From: Aquificota bacterium | GTDB taxonomy: Bacteria > Aquificota > Aquificia > Aquificales > Hydrogenothermaceae | DNA: 64,000 bases | Reading direction: 5' to 3' | Assembly (NCBI GenBank): GCA_013153635.1 | Contig: JAADDZ010000016.1 | Span: 1 to 64,000, forward strand | In this document: one piece after another, positions 62,204 through 64,000 of the stretch | Numbering within the stretch: the first letter of the stretch is position 1 | How the letters are laid out: each line of letters opens with the position of its first letter | Translations under genes and position numbers: made by a program | The notes under the pieces: model-generated | What the model saw: the letters and a program-made list of their open reading frames with translations, nothing else | Databases searched by the model: none | What the model was told of the DNA's origin: nothing

Positions 62204-63439
62204 TTGCCCTTAATAGTTCAAAAATTTGGTGGGACTTCTGTAGGAAGTATAGAAAGAATCAAAAATGTGGCAAAAAGAGTAAAGAAAGCTGTAGAGCAAG
62301 GAAACCAAGTAGTAGTTGTTTCTTCAGCGATGAGTGGAGAAACAGATAGATTACTAGCATTAACCAGAGAACTTTCACCAAATCCTGAACCAAGAGAACA
62401 AGACCAAGTAGTATCAACAGGAGAACAGGTGGCGATAGGATTAATAGCTATAGCCCTCAAAGATTTAGGTGTCGAAGCTGTTAGCTTCACAGGTTGGCAA
62501 GTCCCTATATACACAGACAACATATACACAAAAGCAAGGATAAAAAAGATAGATACTCACAGAATAAGAAAAGCTTTAGATTCTGGAAAAGTAGTAATAG
62601 TAGCAGGATTTCAAGGCATAGACAGTCATGGAAATATAACCACATTAGGAAGAGGTGGTTCAGATACCACAGCGGTAGCTTTAGCCGCCGCACTAAACGC
62701 AGATGTATGTGAGATATATACAGATGTTTCAGGGGTATACACAGCTGACCCAAGAATAGTAGAAAACGCAAAAAAGATTCCTGTTATCTCTTATGAAGAG
62801 ATGATGGAGATGGCATCTTTAGGTGCAAAAGTTATGCAGATAAGGTCAGTTGAATTTGCCGCTAAATATGGTGTAAAAATACATGTCAAATCTTCTTTCT
62901 TACAAGAAGATGGAACATGGATAGTGGAGGAAAACGAAGATATGGAAGATATAGTAGTCAGAGGAATAAGCCACGACCTTAAAGAATCAAGAATAACAGT
63001 TGTTAGAGTTCCTGACGAGCCGGGAATAGCCGCAAAACTCTTTAAAGCATTAGGAGATAACAATATAGTAGTAGACATGATAGTTCAAAATGTATCACAC
63101 AAAGGTCACACAGACATCTCATTTACAGTTAATAAAATCGATGCTGACATCGCTGAAGAGATAGCTAGAAAAGTAGCCCAAGAGATAGGAGCTGAAGACG
63201 TGGAAAGAAATGATAAAATAGCAAAAATATCAGTGGTTGGTTTAGGTATGAAAACCCACGCAGGAACAGCCGCAAAGATGTTTGAAACATTATACAAAGA
63301 AGGCATAAATATATACGCAATATCAACATCAGAGATAAAAATATCTTGCCTAATAGATGAAAAGTATGCAGAATTAGCTGTAAGAGCGCTCCATGAAACT
63401 TTTATCGAAAATCTAGAAGGAGAAATCCAGTATGAATAA
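62204..63439 (+). CDS. lysC: Aspartokinase
   Basis: A 411-aa kinase that starts the aspartate amino-acid family (lysine, threonine, methionine). The N-terminus has [11 protein letters not shown]; the kinase domain includes [15 protein letters not shown]. Two ACT domains (about 265-335 with [17 protein letters not shown], and 345-405 with [16 protein letters not shown]) give allosteric control. The start is TTG with TTGGAGGTATATA before it. It overlaps the biotin carboxylase gene by 8 bp. Confidence 0.95.
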   Translation: MPLIVQKFGGTSVGSIERIKNVAKRVKKAVEQGNQVVVVSSAMSGETDRLLALTRELSPNPEPREQDQVVSTGEQVAIGLIAIALKDLGVEAVSFTGWQVPIYTDNIYTKARIKKIDTHRIRKALDSGKVVIVAGFQGIDSHGNITTLGRGGSDTTAVALAAALNADVCEIYTDVSGVYTADPRIVENAKKIPVISYEEMMEMASLGAKVMQIRSVEFAAKYGVKIHVKSSFLQEDGTWIVEENEDMEDIVVRGISHDLKESRITVVRVPDEPGIAAKLFKALGDNNIVVDMIVQNVSHKGHTDISFTVNKIDADIAEEIARKVAQEIGAEDVERNDKIAKISVVGLGMKTHAGTAAKMFETLYKEGINIYAISTSEIKISCLIDEKYAELAVRALHETFIENLEGEIQYE

Positions 63440-64000
63440 AGAGATAAAAAGAGTTCTTATAGCAAACAGAGGTGAGGTAGCAACAAGAATAATAAGAGCA
63501 TGTAAAGAATTAGACATAGAAACAGTAGCTATATACTCTGAAGCAGACTCCAAAGGAATCTGGGTAAAGAAAGCTGATGAAGCTTATATGATACCCGGAG
63601 ACCCAATACAAGCTTATCTTAATTTTTATAAAATAGTAGACTTAGCTAAACAAACTAGGTGTGATGCTATCCACCCGGGATATGGATTTTTATCAGAAAA
63701 CGCCGATTTTGCAAATTACTGTGCTGAAAAAGGGATAATATTCATAGGACCAAAACCAGAACATATAGCCTTGTTTGGAGATAAACTGTCTGCAAAAAAA
63801 GTTATGAGAGAAGTAGGAGTACCAGTACTTCCGGGTACTGACGAACCAATTACAGACCTAGAAGAAGCAAAAATAATAGCAAAAGAGATAGGATTCCCGG
63901 TAATTATAAAAGCCGCTTACGGCGGTGGCGGTAGAGGAATGAGAATCGTCTATGAGCCTGATGAGTTTGAAACTGCTTTTCAATCAGCTACAGCGGAAGC
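63432..64000 (+). CDS. Biotin carboxylase subunit, N-terminal part (cut by window)
   Basis: About 189 residues of a biotin carboxylase run off the right edge. Signatures are [36 protein letters not shown], the [14 protein letters not shown]-grasp segment and the glycine-rich GGGGRGMRI. It could be AccC, pyruvate carboxylase subunit A, or CfiB of the 2-oxoglutarate carboxylase used in the reverse TCA cycle of Aquificota; the missing part cannot settle this. AAGGAGAAA precedes the ATG, and it overlaps lysC by 8 bp. Confidence 0.9.
   Translation, partial: MNKEIKRVLIANRGEVATRIIRACKELDIETVAIYSEADSKGIWVKKADEAYMIPGDPIQAYLNFYKIVDLAKQTRCDAIHPGYGFLSENADFANYCAEKGIIFIGPKPEHIALFGDKLSAKKVMREVGVPVLPGTDEPITDLEEAKIIAKEIGFPVIIKAAYGGGGRGMRIVYEPDEFETAFQSATAE

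Overview
The window is AT-rich chromosomal DNA from a Gram-negative, thermophilic-looking bacterium. The best fit is a member of the Aquificota, probably the Hydrogenothermaceae (Persephonella/Sulfurihydrogenibium type); this is inferred from gene content, Lys/Glu/Ile-rich proteins and frequent TTG starts, not from a search. An outer membrane is implied by lpxB, hldD, a Slt-type transglycosylase and TIGR04219-type beta-barrels. MurE carries the DNPR motif of meso-diaminopimelate enzymes. Genes are packed tightly, with many 1-11 bp overlaps. I see no rRNA, tRNA, CRISPR array, transposase or prophage. No gene-free stretch exceeds 300 bp; the longest (about 170 bp, 33895-34065) contains a decayed repeat copy. 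I found no convincing intrinsic terminator.

Layout. 1-5783 (minus): a truncated exported protein, SbcC/Rad50, a thiamine-binding-type protein, a LOG-like protein, a membrane protein and AhcY. 5841-9566 (plus): a ZnuC-like ATPase, then PilB and PilC. 9568-10848 (minus): an MHS-family transporter. 10968-18489 (plus): a copper-type P1B ATPase, murE, slt, ribE, and a K+ channel with a small membrane partner. 18486-24463 (mixed): siroheme dehydrogenase, hemerythrin, an unknown 458-aa protein, an amino-acid permease, SIR2 and TruD. 24545-27032 (plus): a small membrane protein, a two-domain ferritin-like protein, ispA and queF. 27049-33894 (minus): RNase R, three tandem outer-membrane paralogues, argD and lpxB. 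33925-34916: a VapBC-like toxin-antitoxin pair flanked by a 93-bp direct repeat of the start of the next gene, a GT39/ArnT-like glycosyltransferase. 36358-36579 (minus): the remnant of a beta-barrel gene. 36648-42455 (plus): an MFS transporter, an iron-sulfur protein, sfsA and uvrA. 42452-45325 (minus): recX, pilT, recA and gatC.

45447-55354 is a long plus-strand series: mtnA, yvcK, nadB, infC, an endonuclease III-like glycosylase, plsC, ispH, rpsA, a Na+/Ca2+ exchanger and accA. 55395-56721 holds small membrane proteins, a three-cysteine ferredoxin and an unknown protein. 56734-64000 (plus) holds rpiB, hldD, thrB, an ankyrin protein, an aspartate aminotransferase, a thioredoxin-like lipoprotein, moaE, lysC and the start of a biotin carboxylase.

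Functional themes are envelope biogenesis (murE, slt, lpxB, hldD, plsC, accA, the GT39 protein), type IV pili and recombination (pilB, pilC, pilT beside recA and recX), DNA repair (sbcC, uvrA, a glycosylase), the aspartate amino-acid family (aspartate aminotransferase, lysC, thrB) and metal or redox proteins. The most notable details are an infC gene that appears to start at AUC, the toxin-antitoxin insertion with its flanking duplication, a K+ channel with a TIGYTE filter, an iron-sulfur protein with a mid-protein twin-arginine motif, a probable frameshift or micro-ORF at the end of the ferritin gene, and a 36-aa membrane protein gene. No clearly new multi-gene system was found.
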